54,015 nucleotides of DNA. Source: Clostridiales bacterium. Its GTDB lineage: Bacteria; Bacillota; Clostridia; Oscillospirales; Oscillospiraceae. Numbering within the stretch: position 1 is the stretch's first letter; each line of letters begins with the position of its first letter. The notes under the pieces were generated by a model, which made no database searches, was not told the DNA's origin, and worked only from the letters and a program-made list of their open reading frames with translations. Positions 22,246 to 30,927 of this stretch are shown piece after piece. The DNA lies in assembly GCA_019415645.1 (NCBI GenBank), contig DXYV01000015.1:1-54015 (forward strand). Reading direction: 5' to 3'. The translations under genes and the position numbers were made by a program.

Positions 22246-23439
22246 TTATCCTCCAATGGCCCCGTTTCCTTCGGCGGTCAGATAGGCCGTATTGTCCCGG
22301 ATGCAAAGTACAAGATCTGGCTGATAGGCAGAGATATACGCCTGGATGGTCTGCTCAGTATAATAACGCAGATCCAGTGCGCGTGTTTCGTTGAAAGCAG
22401 TATAAAACAGGGTCTCCAGAGGATTAGTAAAGGAATCGCCGAAGATGAGCAGCGAGGGAAGATCCGGGCGATTGGTTTGGATGACAGTTTCGGCGATGTC
22501 GCCGCCCATGTAGACGTTATAGGTTACGGTTTGGGTTTCGTTGTCCGGGAGGTCATATAGGGCGGCCTCCACCTGCACACCGTTATCAAATCGTGTAAAA
22601 GGGATCTCTTTTACCGGATACGCAATCGTGAGTTTTTCTGTATTTGGCCAGAGTCCATAGAGCTTCCGATTTTGAGAACCCAGATAGGGATTGGGAAGCT
22701 GGACGAATTGCAGGTCGCTGTCCTCCAGAATGGTCAGGTCCCAAGCGAGATCAGCGTTGATTTGAGTCAGGGTATAGCGATAGGCCTCCAATGCGCCCTG
22801 ATAGGTGAAATGGTGGTCGGTGGGGGAGTAGTAATCAGCCGGATTCCCCTGCTGGGCATAGACCTGAGTCATATCCAGGAATGGGATTCCCTGCGCTTCC
22901 AGCGCCTCGGAAAATGCTTGTGTCATGCCGTCCACGTGCCAGACCCGGCTGGACAGATAATCCGGATAGTGGTCCGCAAAATAGTAGCTCTGGTGGGGCA
23001 GACCCAAGTAGTAGAAGTGTCCGCCATAGGAAGAGATCAGCTGGTCCAGCGCTGCCAGGTCGTCTGCCATAGCGGCGGCCTGTTCCGTCAGATAGGACAG
23101 ATCCCAGCGTCCGGCGGTATAGTAAGGGAGCAGAACGTCGCTGGAGACCACCTCGCCGTTGACAACGGGACGCTTCAAAACATCCATTTCCAACCAAGTC
23201 TTGAGGGTGAGTAAGGAGGTCCGCCCAGCTATATGGTCACTCAGCCAGCTGTCCCACTGGCTGAAATACTCCCCGCTGAGGAATTCAGACTGTGACAGTT
23301 CCGGGCGCACAGCAAGTGCACGGTTTTCGTAGTAGGAAGTGGTTGCTTTCGAGCCGCGCAGGAGAATGAGGAAAGGAACCGCAAATAGAACCAGCAGAAA
23401 ACAAATCAGAAAACAGATATGAGCCGTTTTTTTCATCAT
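22246..23439 (-). CDS. DHHW-family (AlgX/AlgJ-like) O-acetylation protein
   Basis: A 397-residue protein with an N-terminal membrane anchor (KTAHICFLICFLLVLFAVPF) and an extracellular SGNH/AlgX-like domain. SPTDHHFTYQGA carries the family DHH motif (DHHF rather than DHHW) and LIFGDSFTN the nucleophile serine. Proteins of this type pair with an MBOAT acyltransferase to transfer acetyl groups to a surface polymer. The partner gene ends 8 nt upstream. The identity of the acetylated polymer is not given by the sequence. Confidence 0.88.
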   Translation of the reverse strand: MMKKTAHICFLICFLLVLFAVPFLILLRGSKATTSYYENRALAVRPELSQSEFLSGEYFSQWDSWLSDHIAGRTSLLTLKTWLEMDVLKRPVVNGEVVSSDVLLPYYTAGRWDLSYLTEQAAAMADDLAALDQLISSYGGHFYYLGLPHQSYYFADHYPDYLSSRVWHVDGMTQAFSEALEAQGIPFLDMTQVYAQQGNPADYYSPTDHHFTYQGALEAYRYTLTQINADLAWDLTILEDSDLQFVQLPNPYLGSQNRKLYGLWPNTEKLTIAYPVKEIPFTRFDNGVQVEAALYDLPDNETQTVTYNVYMGGDIAETVIQTNRPDLPSLLIFGDSFTNPLETLFYTAFNETRALDLRYYTEQTIQAYISAYQPDLVLCIRDNTAYLTAEGNGAIGG

Positions 23440-23447
23440 GTTTTACC

Positions 23448-24860
23448 TCAGAACCGGAAATAGATGAAGGGGTTGTACGTGGAGCCCACCAGCTGCACGA
23501 TGGACAGGCCAAAGAGCGCCAAGGCCAGAACCTTTACGCCCCATGTGGTACAGAACGTGCTGAAGGCGGTCCGGGAGCGTTCCAGCCGGGTCTGGAGCCA
23601 GACCTTGACAGGAAGGCAGGCCAGTACGGCAATGATCAGTTCCCAGCGGTACTGGAGCAGGTAGTAGACCGTTTGCATATCCCAAAGCCCTTGCCCGCCG
23701 CCGAACAGGGCCTGGGCGTAGCCCAGAGCGTAGGCCATGGATTCGGAACGGAAGATGACCCATCCCAAAACGATAAAAAACAGCGCATAGAGATGTTGGA
23801 ATAAGACCGGCACTTTAGCCAGAGGCGCGCCCCAGAGGAATTTTTCCCCAATCAGGAGGACGGCAAAATATAAGCCCCAGCAGAGAAAGGTCCAGGCGGC
23901 TCCGTGCCAGAAACCGGTCAAAGCCCAGACCACCAGCAGGTTGAAGAGCTGCCGTCCCCGAACGCGGCGGTTCCCGCCCAGCGGGATATAGACGTAGTCC
24001 CGGAACCAAGTGGAAAGTGAGATGTGCCAGCGCCGCCAGAACTCCGTGACGGATTTCGAAATATAGGGGTAATTGAAGTTTTCCAGGAATCGAAATCCAA
24101 ACATACGGCCAAGTCCGATGGCCATATCAGAATAGCCGGAAAAATCAAAATAGATTTGACCGGTATAGGCCAATGCACCCAGCCAGGCCAGACTGACCGA
24201 AAGGGTCTGGGGCGCGAGTGCGAAGACGTCGTCTGCGATGAGCCCAAGGGAATTGGCCAGCAGCATTTTTTTCGCCAGCCCGAACAGGAATCGGACCGCG
24301 CCGTCCGAAAAGTCCTCCAGAGTCTCCCTGCGCTGGCGCAGCTCCGCCGCGACTGTGGTGTAGCGGACGATGGGGCCCGCCACCAGTTGGGGAAAGAGCG
24401 AAATATACAAGGCGATTCGGAGGGGATTGCGCTCCGCCTGTGCGTCGCCGCGGTAGACGTCCAGCACATAGCTCATGCCTTGGAACGTAAAGAATGAGAT
24501 GCCGATCGGCAGGGTAATCTCCGGAACGGGAAGCCCCGTCCAAAGCTTGCTCAGGTTCTCCGCTAAGAAGGTAGCATATTTGAACCAGCCGAGCAACCCA
24601 AGGTTAATCGCCACCGTGATCCATAGCGCGGCCCTTCGCCATTGGAAGGAGGGGGCACATAGAAGCCCGCCGACGTAATTCAGCGCGATGGAGACCAGCA
24701 TCAGAATCAAAAAGCGCGGCCCGCCATAAGCGTAAAAGAACAGGCTGAATATCAGTAGGACCAGGTTGCGTCCGCTGCGGTATTTGGATGGAATCAAAAA
24801 ATAGACCAGCAAGAGTGCTGGCAGAAACACAAACAAAAAGGATACGCTGCTGAAAACCAT
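23448..24860 (-). CDS. MBOAT family O-acyltransferase (AlgI/PatA-like)
   Basis: A 470-residue polytopic protein starting VFSSVSFLFVFLPALLLVYF. MBOAT motifs are present: EFWRRWHISLSTWFRDYVYI PLGG and TGFWHGAAWTF with the conserved histidine. It moves acetyl groups across the membrane for the DHHW partner encoded next. First gene of the operon MBOAT-DHHW-rsmA. Confidence 0.92.
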   Translation of the reverse strand: MVFSSVSFLFVFLPALLLVYFLIPSKYRSGRNLVLLIFSLFFYAYGGPRFLILMLVSIALNYVGGLLCAPSFQWRRAALWITVAINLGLLGWFKYATFLAENLSKLWTGLPVPEITLPIGISFFTFQGMSYVLDVYRGDAQAERNPLRIALYISLFPQLVAGPIVRYTTVAAELRQRRETLEDFSDGAVRFLFGLAKKMLLANSLGLIADDVFALAPQTLSVSLAWLGALAYTGQIYFDFSGYSDMAIGLGRMFGFRFLENFNYPYISKSVTEFWRRWHISLSTWFRDYVYIPLGGNRRVRGRQLFNLLVVWALTGFWHGAAWTFLCWGLYFAVLLIGEKFLWGAPLAKVPVLFQHLYALFFIVLGWVIFRSESMAYALGYAQALFGGGQGLWDMQTVYYLLQYRWELIIAVLACLPVKVWLQTRLERSRTAFSTFCTTWGVKVLALALFGLSIVQLVGSTYNPFIYFRF

Positions 24861-24962
24861 ACGTTACCTCAGGATTGAACTAAAGTCAGATAGGTGGACT
24901 GGACCGGACACGCCTCAATTTGGCTGTATTTTGATTGTGTTATTGTATCATAATGGAACAGG

Positions 24963-25000
24963 AAAGTAAAGAGACCGTGAACCAGAACGGTTCACGGTCT
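24963..25000 (-). terminator. Terminator of the WYL-zinc-ribbon gene
   Basis: AGACCGTGAACC (24972-24983) pairs with GGTTCACGGTCT (24989-25000). On the - strand it is followed by CTTTACTTT. Confidence 0.75.
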
Positions 25001-25021
25001 GATAAGACGCTGAGATAGGGT

Positions 25022-26266
25022 TCAGCCCTTGCGCCAACGCATCAGCATGGGGAAGAACTGCGCCATTTGCGCCCGCGCCTGTTCCGGCGACAGATCGGGG
25101 TGAGCGCTGACCATGTGCGGGACGCAGAATTCGATCATTTCTTCCATCGTCATCTCGCCGGTGAACGCGCCGTTTTCATAGCAATAGCGGCAGTAGTGGG
25201 GGCTTTTAGAGCCATCGCGCTCCGTGCCGAGCAGCTCGTCCGTGAGCGGCATCCCGCAGGACTGGCAAAAGGTATCGTTCATGGTAGGGACCTCCTGTAT
25301 GGTGTTTGGTTCCGGAACTGGGTCCATCTTAGCACAGAAACCCTGACAGCCTGTGTCAGGTTCTAACGTGCCGAGCCAGATTTCTTTGGCCAGGAGCCCC
25401 AAGCGGGTCCGGATACCCGGCGGGTCCAGCACCTCAACACCTGCGCCGAAGGAGAGCAGATAACCATAGAGCCACATGTCCTCCGGAAAGGTAACGCAGA
25501 CCAGAAATGCGCCGTCCGGCTCTCTATGAATCACGGACGAATCGAACTCATCATAGACCCGGTGGGCCATCCAGGGGGCAAAGCGCAGTCGGAGCGGAAC
25601 GCAGAAGGGGGTGGCTTCCGTCTCATCAAAGGCCAGGGGAGGGGGCGTCAGAATCTGCGAAAAGGTCTCCGTGCTGACCTGAAGCTCCAGCAGACGCCCG
25701 AGCTTGAAGGTTCGATAGGCCAGACGGTCCAGGCAAAAGCCCTGGAGATACCAGGCCCGCCCCTTAAAGGACAGGCGGGCCGGCAAGACCCGGCGGAGCT
25801 GGGGCGTGCCAGAACTGCCGGCATACGTGAAGGTGACCGGGTGCTTGTGCACGATGGCCTGCCGCAGCTGTTCAAAGGTATGCCTATCCGATTCTGCCGC
25901 ACCCCAGCTGGACAAATCGACCTGTAACCAGTCCGGCTCCTCCGTCCGAAACAGAGCGGCCAGCTTGGCGCAGATGAGCGCCGAATCCTGGCCCGGCAGC
26001 TCGGGAAGGGCACGCAGCGCCGTCAGGAGCTGCCGCTGCTCCTCGGGGGTAAAAAGGGCACGGTCCAGGACATAGCCGTCCAGCAGAGCGATTCCGCCCT
26101 TCCGGCCCGGCGCGGCATAAATCGGGATACCCGCCGAGGAAAGTGCGTCAATATCGCGGTAAATAGTGCGGACCGAGACCTCGAAGCGCTGGGCCAGCTC
26201 CGGCGCTGTGACATGCCCGCGCTCCAAAAGTACATAGAGAAGTTCAAACAGACGCTGTGCAGACAT
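25022..26266 (-). CDS. WYL-domain transcriptional regulator fused in frame to a zinc-ribbon protein
   Basis: A 414-residue open frame of two parts. Residues 1 to about 305 are a YafY-type regulator: an HTH_11 helix-turn-helix (VTAPELAQRFEVSVRTIYRD) and a WYL domain (GRAWYLQGFCLDRLAYRTFK). Residues about 329-414 form a complete small zinc-ribbon protein opening NDTFCQSCGMPLTDELLGT, with a second pair CRYC. This protein is normally a separate gene after such regulators. An internal ATG at 25282 has AGGAGG 8 nt upstream, so a free 86-residue product (25022-25282) is likely besides any fusion. No stop or frameshift separates the parts. Confidence 0.83.
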   Translation of the reverse strand: MSAQRLFELLYVLLERGHVTAPELAQRFEVSVRTIYRDIDALSSAGIPIYAAPGRKGGIALLDGYVLDRALFTPEEQRQLLTALRALPELPGQDSALICAKLAALFRTEEPDWLQVDLSSWGAAESDRHTFEQLRQAIVHKHPVTFTYAGSSGTPQLRRVLPARLSFKGRAWYLQGFCLDRLAYRTFKLGRLLELQVSTETFSQILTPPPLAFDETEATPFCVPLRLRFAPWMAHRVYDEFDSSVIHREPDGAFLVCVTFPEDMWLYGYLLSFGAGVEVLDPPGIRTRLGLLAKEIWLGTLEPDTGCQGFCAKMDPVPEPNTIQEVPTMNDTFCQSCGMPLTDELLGTERDGSKSPHYCRYCYENGAFTGEMTMEEMIEFCVPHMVSAHPDLSPEQARAQMAQFFPMLMRWRKG

Positions 26267-26285
26267 AGAATGGCCCCCCTGAACA

Positions 26286-26323
26286 CAAAACCCGCTGCTT
26301 CCAGTATAACAGGAACCAGCGGG
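26286..26323 (-). terminator. Terminator of degV
   Basis: CCCGCTGCTTCC and GGAACCAGCGGG (26291-26323) form a 12-bp stem with one mismatch. On the - strand TTTTGTG follows. Confidence 0.75.
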
Positions 26324-26338
26324 CAGGGAAAGACGGTT

Positions 26339-27175
26339 TTAATAGGCGACGACAATTCCGCCATTATTGGCATAGTAGGAACTGATTCCCCGGGTAGAGG
26401 TCAGAATGATCTGCGAAAAATCACAGTTCTTTTCCACCAAGCCGCGGAGATATTCTGCTCGTTCCGGACACAGGCACTGGGCGATACAGAGCGTCTTGCC
26501 GTGATGGCGCTCATCCGCCTTCATAATGTCCACGATTTTGGACAGCGCCTGCTTCATGGACAGCGCCTGTCCGTGCTTGCAGATCTCGCCCTCCGGCGTG
26601 GAACCCATGACCAGTTTAATACGCAAAGCGCCGGTTAGCAGGGCCTGAACTTTGGTCAGACGGCCGTTCTTTTTCAGGTTATCCAGATTTTCCAGCGCAA
26701 AGAGGGTATTCATATCCGCAATATACGCCTCCGTTCGACGGACGATAGTCTGGAAGGGAAGTCCCTGCTGGGCCAGCTCCCAGACTTTCCGCGCCACCAG
26801 GACCTCCCCCGCAGATGCGGAGCAGGAATTAAAGACATGGATGTTGCGCTCCGGCGCCTCCTCCAGCAGGAGCTGCTTGGCCTGCCAGGCACTGTTGTGG
26901 GAACCGCTGAGCAGGGCAGAGAGCGTCACCACAAAAAGGTCGCCCTCTGCGTTGCGGTAGGCCTCCAGATAATCTCCGGGAGACGGGCAGGAGGTGCTGG
27001 AGGCGGAAGGGCACTGATCCATGGCACAGATCAAAAGGCTGGTATCCAGCAGATCGTCATCTACATAGTCCTGCCCTCCCACATGGATGGTGAGCGGGAT
27101 GCTGCAGATATTCGGCGCGCGCCGCATATCGGGCGTCAGATCGCAGCAGCTGTCGACAAGGATCGAAAAACTCAT
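26339..27175 (-). CDS. DegV family fatty-acid-binding protein
   Basis: A 278-residue DegV-fold protein. It has the opening SFSILVDSCCDLTPD, PSPGDYLEAYR with the SP loop, and FNSCSASAGEVLVARKVWEL, all standard. Family members bind a fatty acid, and FakB members hand it to FakA for phosphorylation; no fakA is in the window. It is a monocistronic gene under a consensus promoter overlapped by a palindrome (27190-27212). Confidence 0.9.
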   Translation of the reverse strand: MSFSILVDSCCDLTPDMRRAPNICSIPLTIHVGGQDYVDDDLLDTSLLICAMDQCPSASSTSCPSPGDYLEAYRNAEGDLFVVTLSALLSGSHNSAWQAKQLLLEEAPERNIHVFNSCSASAGEVLVARKVWELAQQGLPFQTIVRRTEAYIADMNTLFALENLDNLKKNGRLTKVQALLTGALRIKLVMGSTPEGEICKHGQALSMKQALSKIVDIMKADERHHGKTLCIAQCLCPERAEYLRGLVEKNCDFSQIILTSTRGISSYYANNGGIVVAY

Positions 27176-27189
27176 AAAAATAATCTCCT

Positions 27190-27238
27190 AATCTGATTTC
27201 ACAAATCAGATTATAGGAAAATATTATCCACTTGTCAA
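27190..27238 (-). promoter_or_regulatory. Consensus promoter of degV with overlapping palindromic operator
   Basis: On the - strand TTGACA (27233-27238), 17-nt spacer, TATAAT (27210-27215): full consensus. A perfect 10-bp palindrome AATCTGATTT-gtg-AAATCAGATT (27190-27212) overlaps the -10 and the start point and abuts the AGGAG ribosome site. Confidence 0.8.
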
Positions 27239-27240
27239 GA

Positions 27241-27277
27241 GGAAAGGGGCTGTCCCTTCCAAGAACAGCCCCTTTCC
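27241..27277 (-). terminator. Hairpin directly after the trmD stop
   Basis: GGAAAGGGGCTGT (27241-27253) pairs perfectly with ACAGCCCCTTTCC (27265-27277), without a clear T-run. It separates trmD from the degV promoter. Confidence 0.7.
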
Positions 27278-28033
27278 TTACGTTTGTTCGGATTCTTCTA
27301 CTTCCAGCTCACGCAGCAGCTTCTGGTCCTCTTTGGAGGAGAGATCCAGCTTAGCATACAGATCCGGGCGCCGCTCCCTGGTGCGAAGAATGGACTGCTT
27401 GCGCCGCCACTTGGCGATCTCCGCATGGTTGCCCGAACGCAGAATGGGAGGAACCTCCAGATCGTGCCAAACAGCGGGGCGGGAGTACTGAGGATACTCC
27501 AGCATACCGTTCCAGTGGCTCTCCTCTTCGAAGCACTCCGGGTCGGGCAGCACGCCTGGGATCAGACGGCTGACCGCATCGGCCACCGCCATGGCGGCGA
27601 TCTCACCGCCGGTCAGGACAAAATCACCCAGGGAGATCTCCTCATCCACATAGGCGTCGAGAAAGCGCTGATCTACGCCTTCGTAGTGCCCGCAGACCAG
27701 AATCAGATTTTCGTATTCCCGGGCCAGGCGTTTGGCCGTCTCCTGATTGAAGGTGGTCCCGCAGGGGGAGAGGTAGATGGTATGCGGGCGGCAGCCGACC
27801 TGGTCGCAGATATGCTGCCAGCATTGGTAAAGGGGATCGGCCTGCATGACCGCGCCGCGTCCCCCTCCATAGGGATAATCGTCCACCTGCTTCTGCTTGT
27901 TGAGGGTGTAGTCCCGAATCTGCCAGCACTCAATGCGCAGGTAATCGCGCTCCTGCGCCCGGCCCAGAATGGATTCACACAGCACATCGCCGACACTCTC
28001 CGGAAAGAGGGTCATAATATCGATTCTGAACAT
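27278..28033 (-). CDS. trmD: tRNA (guanine37-N1)-methyltransferase
   Basis: A 251-residue SPOUT-fold enzyme that methylates G37 of tRNAs with SAM and prevents +1 frameshifting. It shows DDYPYGGGRGAVMQADP, the knot residues LVCGHYEGVDQR, and GDFVLTGGEIAAM. It is full length and lies 7 nt after rimM, the usual partner. Last gene of the block rpsP-khpA-rimM-trmD. Confidence 0.96.
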   Translation of the reverse strand: MFRIDIMTLFPESVGDVLCESILGRAQERDYLRIECWQIRDYTLNKQKQVDDYPYGGGRGAVMQADPLYQCWQHICDQVGCRPHTIYLSPCGTTFNQETAKRLAREYENLILVCGHYEGVDQRFLDAYVDEEISLGDFVLTGGEIAAMAVADAVSRLIPGVLPDPECFEEESHWNGMLEYPQYSRPAVWHDLEVPPILRSGNHAEIAKWRRKQSILRTRERRPDLYAKLDLSSKEDQKLLRELEVEESEQT

Positions 28034-28040
28034 GGCTGCC

Positions 28041-28529
28041 TCACATTCCTTCGATCAGTCGGACCTTGACATAACCGGCCTCTAAATTGGTCTCCACCAC
28101 GAACTCGTCCACGGCGGGAATCAGAATCTCCCGCTTGCCCCGCACCACATAGACCCGCTGGACGGAAGGGGTAAGGATGTCCTCCAGGATTCCCAGCTCC
28201 TCTCCGGTATCCGCATCCAGCACCGGCAGGCCGATCAGGTCCGCCAAAAAGAACTGGCCCTCCGGCAGTTTGGCGTCCGCCCGGCTCAGGTGGACCACTT
28301 TTGTTTTCAGCGTCATGGCGGCGTTGACGTCATCGTAGCCCTCCAGCTGGGCAATGACATTGCCCTTATGGACACGGGCCGAACGAACATGAACCGGTTT
28401 TCCGTCAATATAGAAAGTGGAGAAGCCGGCCAGATACTCCGGCGTATCACACCAGGAGACGATTTTGACCTCCCCGCGGATTCCGTGGGTATTGACGATC
28501 TGGCCGCCTTCCAGAAATTCCTGTTTCAT
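28041..28529 (-). CDS. rimM: Ribosome maturation factor RimM
   Basis: A 162-residue protein with the N-terminal RimM domain (GGQIVNTHGIRGEVKIVSW) and C-terminal PRC barrel (LIGLPVLDADTGEELG, then LIPAVDEFVVETNLE). It binds the 30S head during maturation near S19. A T-tailed terminator separates it from khpA upstream, while trmD follows after 7 nt. Confidence 0.95.
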   Translation of the reverse strand: MKQEFLEGGQIVNTHGIRGEVKIVSWCDTPEYLAGFSTFYIDGKPVHVRSARVHKGNVIAQLEGYDDVNAAMTLKTKVVHLSRADAKLPEGQFFLADLIGLPVLDADTGEELGILEDILTPSVQRVYVVRGKREILIPAVDEFVVETNLEAGYVKVRLIEGM

Positions 28530-28553
28530 AGTTGACCTCCAAGGGCTTGTACG

Positions 28554-28578
28554 AAAAAAGCGGGGGCAGAGCCCCCGC
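28554..28578 (-). terminator. Intrinsic terminator between khpA and rimM
   Basis: On the - strand GCGGGGGC-TCT-GCCCCCGC is followed by TTTTTTCG, only about 25 nt before the rimM start. It probably reduces readthrough from rpsP-khpA into rimM-trmD. Confidence 0.85.
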
Positions 28579-28595
28579 CATCCTTCGTCACAGCT

Positions 28596-28826
28596 TCAGT
28601 CCATGATCTCGACCGAGACACGCTTTCCCTGACGCTGTGCGACCGAGCGCATCAGCGCGCGGATCTCTTTTGCGATTCGGCCCTGACGGCCGATTACCTT
28701 GCCCATATCCTCGGGAGCGACGCGCAGCTCCAGCACCGTTTCGCCAGAGCTCTCATACTCCGAGACAGAGACTGCGTCGGGATTTTCCACTAGATTCCGG
28801 GCAATGTAGGTGAGCAATTCTTTCAT
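28596..28826 (-). CDS. khpA: KH-domain RNA-binding protein KhpA
   Basis: A 76-residue single KH domain with the GxxG loop in VIGRQGRIAKEIRALMRS. KhpA usually partners with KhpB/Jag and binds RNA broadly. It lies 16 nt after rpsP and ends at a terminator. ATG 28826 is preceded by GGAGG-type sequence. Confidence 0.95.
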   Translation of the reverse strand: MKELLTYIARNLVENPDAVSVSEYESSGETVLELRVAPEDMGKVIGRQGRIAKEIRALMRSVAQRQGKRVSVEIMD

Positions 28827-28842
28827 CTGTGGGAGCCTCCCA

Positions 28843-29082
28843 TTAGATGGCGCCGGCCTTCTTCAGAAGAGCACGCACGGTCTCAGTGGGCTGAGCGCCG
28901 GTCTTGATCCAAGCCTGAGCGCGGTCGGCGTCCACGTTGATGGCAGCGGGCTCCTGACGGGGATCATAAGTGCCGATCTCCTCGATGAAGCGGCCGTCAC
29001 GGGGATAGCGGGAATCCGCGACCACAATGCGGTAGAAGGGGGCCTTCTTCGCGCCCATTCTGCGCAGTCTGATTTTAACCAT
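28843..29082 (-). CDS. rpsP: 30S ribosomal protein S16
   Basis: A 79-residue ribosomal protein with the family opening VKIRLRRMGAKKAPFYRIVV and ADSRYPRDGRFIEEIGTYDP. It is the first gene after ffh in the block, 68 nt downstream. AGGTG sites precede the ATG. Confidence 0.96.
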   Translation of the reverse strand: MVKIRLRRMGAKKAPFYRIVVADSRYPRDGRFIEEIGTYDPRQEPAAINVDADRAQAWIKTGAQPTETVRALLKKAGAI

Positions 29083-29150
29083 TCTAGTTCACCTCCACAA
29101 GAATACAACAGTTGTTTATAGCAGCGTAAGATACGCGGGCTAACAAAATT

Positions 29151-30500
29151 TTAGAAGGGCAGACCCATTCCGCCCAGGCCCTTCATCCCTTTCATCCGAC
29201 CGAACCGGCCTTTTCCGGTGGTCATCTGGCGGGTAAGGGTCTGCATGGCTTCAAATTGCTTGAGCAAGCGGTTGACATCCACGACCTGGGTGCCGCTGCC
29301 GGCGGCGATGCGCTTTTTGCGGCTGCTGCCCAGGATAGAGGGATTTTCCCGCTCCTCCGGCGTCATGGACAGGATGATGGCCTCTGTTTTAGCCAAGCCC
29401 TTTTCGTCCACGGTCAGGTCCAGATTTTTGCCACCCATACCGGGCAGCATTGCGGCCAAGTCCTGCATGGAGCCCATGCCCTTCAGCTGGACCAGCTGAT
29501 CGTAAAAGTCGGCCAGCGTGAACTTGTTTTTGCGCATCCGCTCCAGCTGTTCAGCCGCTTTTTGCGCATCAACGTTCTGCTGGGCTTTTTCAATGAGAGA
29601 GAGCACATCGCCCATCCCAAGAATACGAGAGGCCATGCGGTCGGGGTGAAAGACCTCAATATTCTCCAATTTTTCTCCGGTTCCGGCGAATTTGATGGGT
29701 TTCCCGGTTACAGCACGGATGGAGAGCGCGGCGCCGCCCCGGGCGTCGCCGTCCAGCTTGGTGAGCATCACGCCGTCGATGTCCAGGGCTTCGTCAAAGG
29801 CCTTGGCGGCGTTGACCGCATCCTGGCCGATCATGGCGTCTACCACCAGAAGGATCTCATCCGGACGGACTGCCTCTTTGATGTTCTGGAGCTCTTCCAT
29901 GAGCTCGGCGTCCACATGGAGCCGACCAGCCGTATCCAGAAAGACCATATCGTTGCCGTGCTTTTTGGCATGCTCCACTGCGGCCCGGGCAATGTCCACG
30001 GGGTCTGCCTTCCCCATTTGGAAGACCGGAATCTCCAGCTGTGCGCCTACAACCTCCAACTGCTCGATGGCGGCCGGACGGTAAATATCACAGGCAACCA
30101 GCAGAGGGCGCTTGCCCTGCTTTTTCATCAGCCCGGCCAGCTTGGCGCCGTTGGTGGTCTTGCCGGCGCCCTGAAGGCCAACCAGCATCACAACGGTGGG
30201 CGGCGTAGAGGAAACAGCCAGCTTCGCCTCTCCCGAGCCCATCAGGGCGGTGAGTTCTTCGTTGACGATCTTGACGATCATCTGCGCCGGCGTCAGGGAT
30301 TCCAGTACGTCAACGCCCACGGCGCGTTCAGTGACCGAAGCCACAAAGCTTTTGACGACCTTGAAATTGACGTCGGCCTCCAGAAGAGCCATTTTGATCT
30401 CTTTCATGGCTTCCTTGACGTCAGACTCTGACAGGCGGCCCTTGCCGCGCAGACGTTTGAAGGTAGCGGAAAGCTTTTGCGTCAGACTTTCAAATGCCAT
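29151..30500 (-). CDS. ffh: Signal recognition particle protein Ffh
   Basis: A 449-residue SRP54 GTPase with N domain (1-90), G domain (G1 GLQGAGKTTNGAKLA, G3 DTAGR, G4 TKLDGDARGG) and the methionine-rich M domain (about 300-449, with RQMTTGKGRFGRMKGMKGLG). It targets nascent membrane proteins with 4.5S/SRP RNA, which is not in the window. It lies 3 nt after ylxM and is cotranscribed. Confidence 0.97.
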   Translation of the reverse strand: MAFESLTQKLSATFKRLRGKGRLSESDVKEAMKEIKMALLEADVNFKVVKSFVASVTERAVGVDVLESLTPAQMIVKIVNEELTALMGSGEAKLAVSSTPPTVVMLVGLQGAGKTTNGAKLAGLMKKQGKRPLLVACDIYRPAAIEQLEVVGAQLEIPVFQMGKADPVDIARAAVEHAKKHGNDMVFLDTAGRLHVDAELMEELQNIKEAVRPDEILLVVDAMIGQDAVNAAKAFDEALDIDGVMLTKLDGDARGGAALSIRAVTGKPIKFAGTGEKLENIEVFHPDRMASRILGMGDVLSLIEKAQQNVDAQKAAEQLERMRKNKFTLADFYDQLVQLKGMGSMQDLAAMLPGMGGKNLDLTVDEKGLAKTEAIILSMTPEERENPSILGSSRKKRIAAGSGTQVVDVNRLLKQFEAMQTLTRQMTTGKGRFGRMKGMKGLGGMGLPF

Positions 30501-30503
30501 GGA

Positions 30504-30872
30504 TTATTCCTCGTACAGTTTTTCGGTCAGGTCGCTGATCTGCTGGAGCAGCACTTCCATGTCGCGGTCCTGATAGTCGTTGTTGTTGATGGCCTGAAGC
30601 TGCTCCACCGCCTGCTTGATCTGGGCCAGCTGTTTGTGCATCTCGTGGAAGCGCCGAATCAGGTGGGTCTTATCCTCGATCTCCGTCATGGCGGCCTCCG
30701 CTCGCACAATCACGTCGCGAACGCCTTGGCGGGAGATGTCGTAATTTTCGGCGATTTCGGCCAGAGACAGATCCTCATTATAATAGAGGTCATAAAACTC
30801 CTTCTGCCGGTCGGTGAGCAGATCCCCATAAAAATCATAGAGCATCGCCATACGGTAAGCTTGATTCTTCAT
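30504..30872 (-). CDS. ylxM: YlxM-family helix-turn-helix protein (SRP-associated)
   Basis: A 122-residue protein with MLYDFYGDLLTDRQKEFYDL and helix-turn-helix LSLAEIAENYDISRQGVRDV, followed by a coiled helix. This is the YlxM/UPF0122 family, nearly always upstream of ffh and suggested to modulate the SRP. The start is ATG 30872 with GGAGG 10 nt upstream; the frame extends further but through the promoter. Confidence 0.92.
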   Translation of the reverse strand: MKNQAYRMAMLYDFYGDLLTDRQKEFYDLYYNEDLSLAEIAENYDISRQGVRDVIVRAEAAMTEIEDKTHLIRRFHEMHKQLAQIKQAVEQLQAINNNDYQDRDMEVLLQQISDLTEKLYEE

Positions 30873-30927
30873 GGTCCCAACACCTCCACAAGATATTGTG
30901 TAAAGCTTTGGCACTTTACGAAAACAA

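Noticed and set aside
29083..29150. Separate promoter for rpsP (TTGTTA and TATAAA boxes).
   Set aside because: The spacing is about 20 nt, too long for a normal sigma-A promoter. Readthrough from ffh is simpler.
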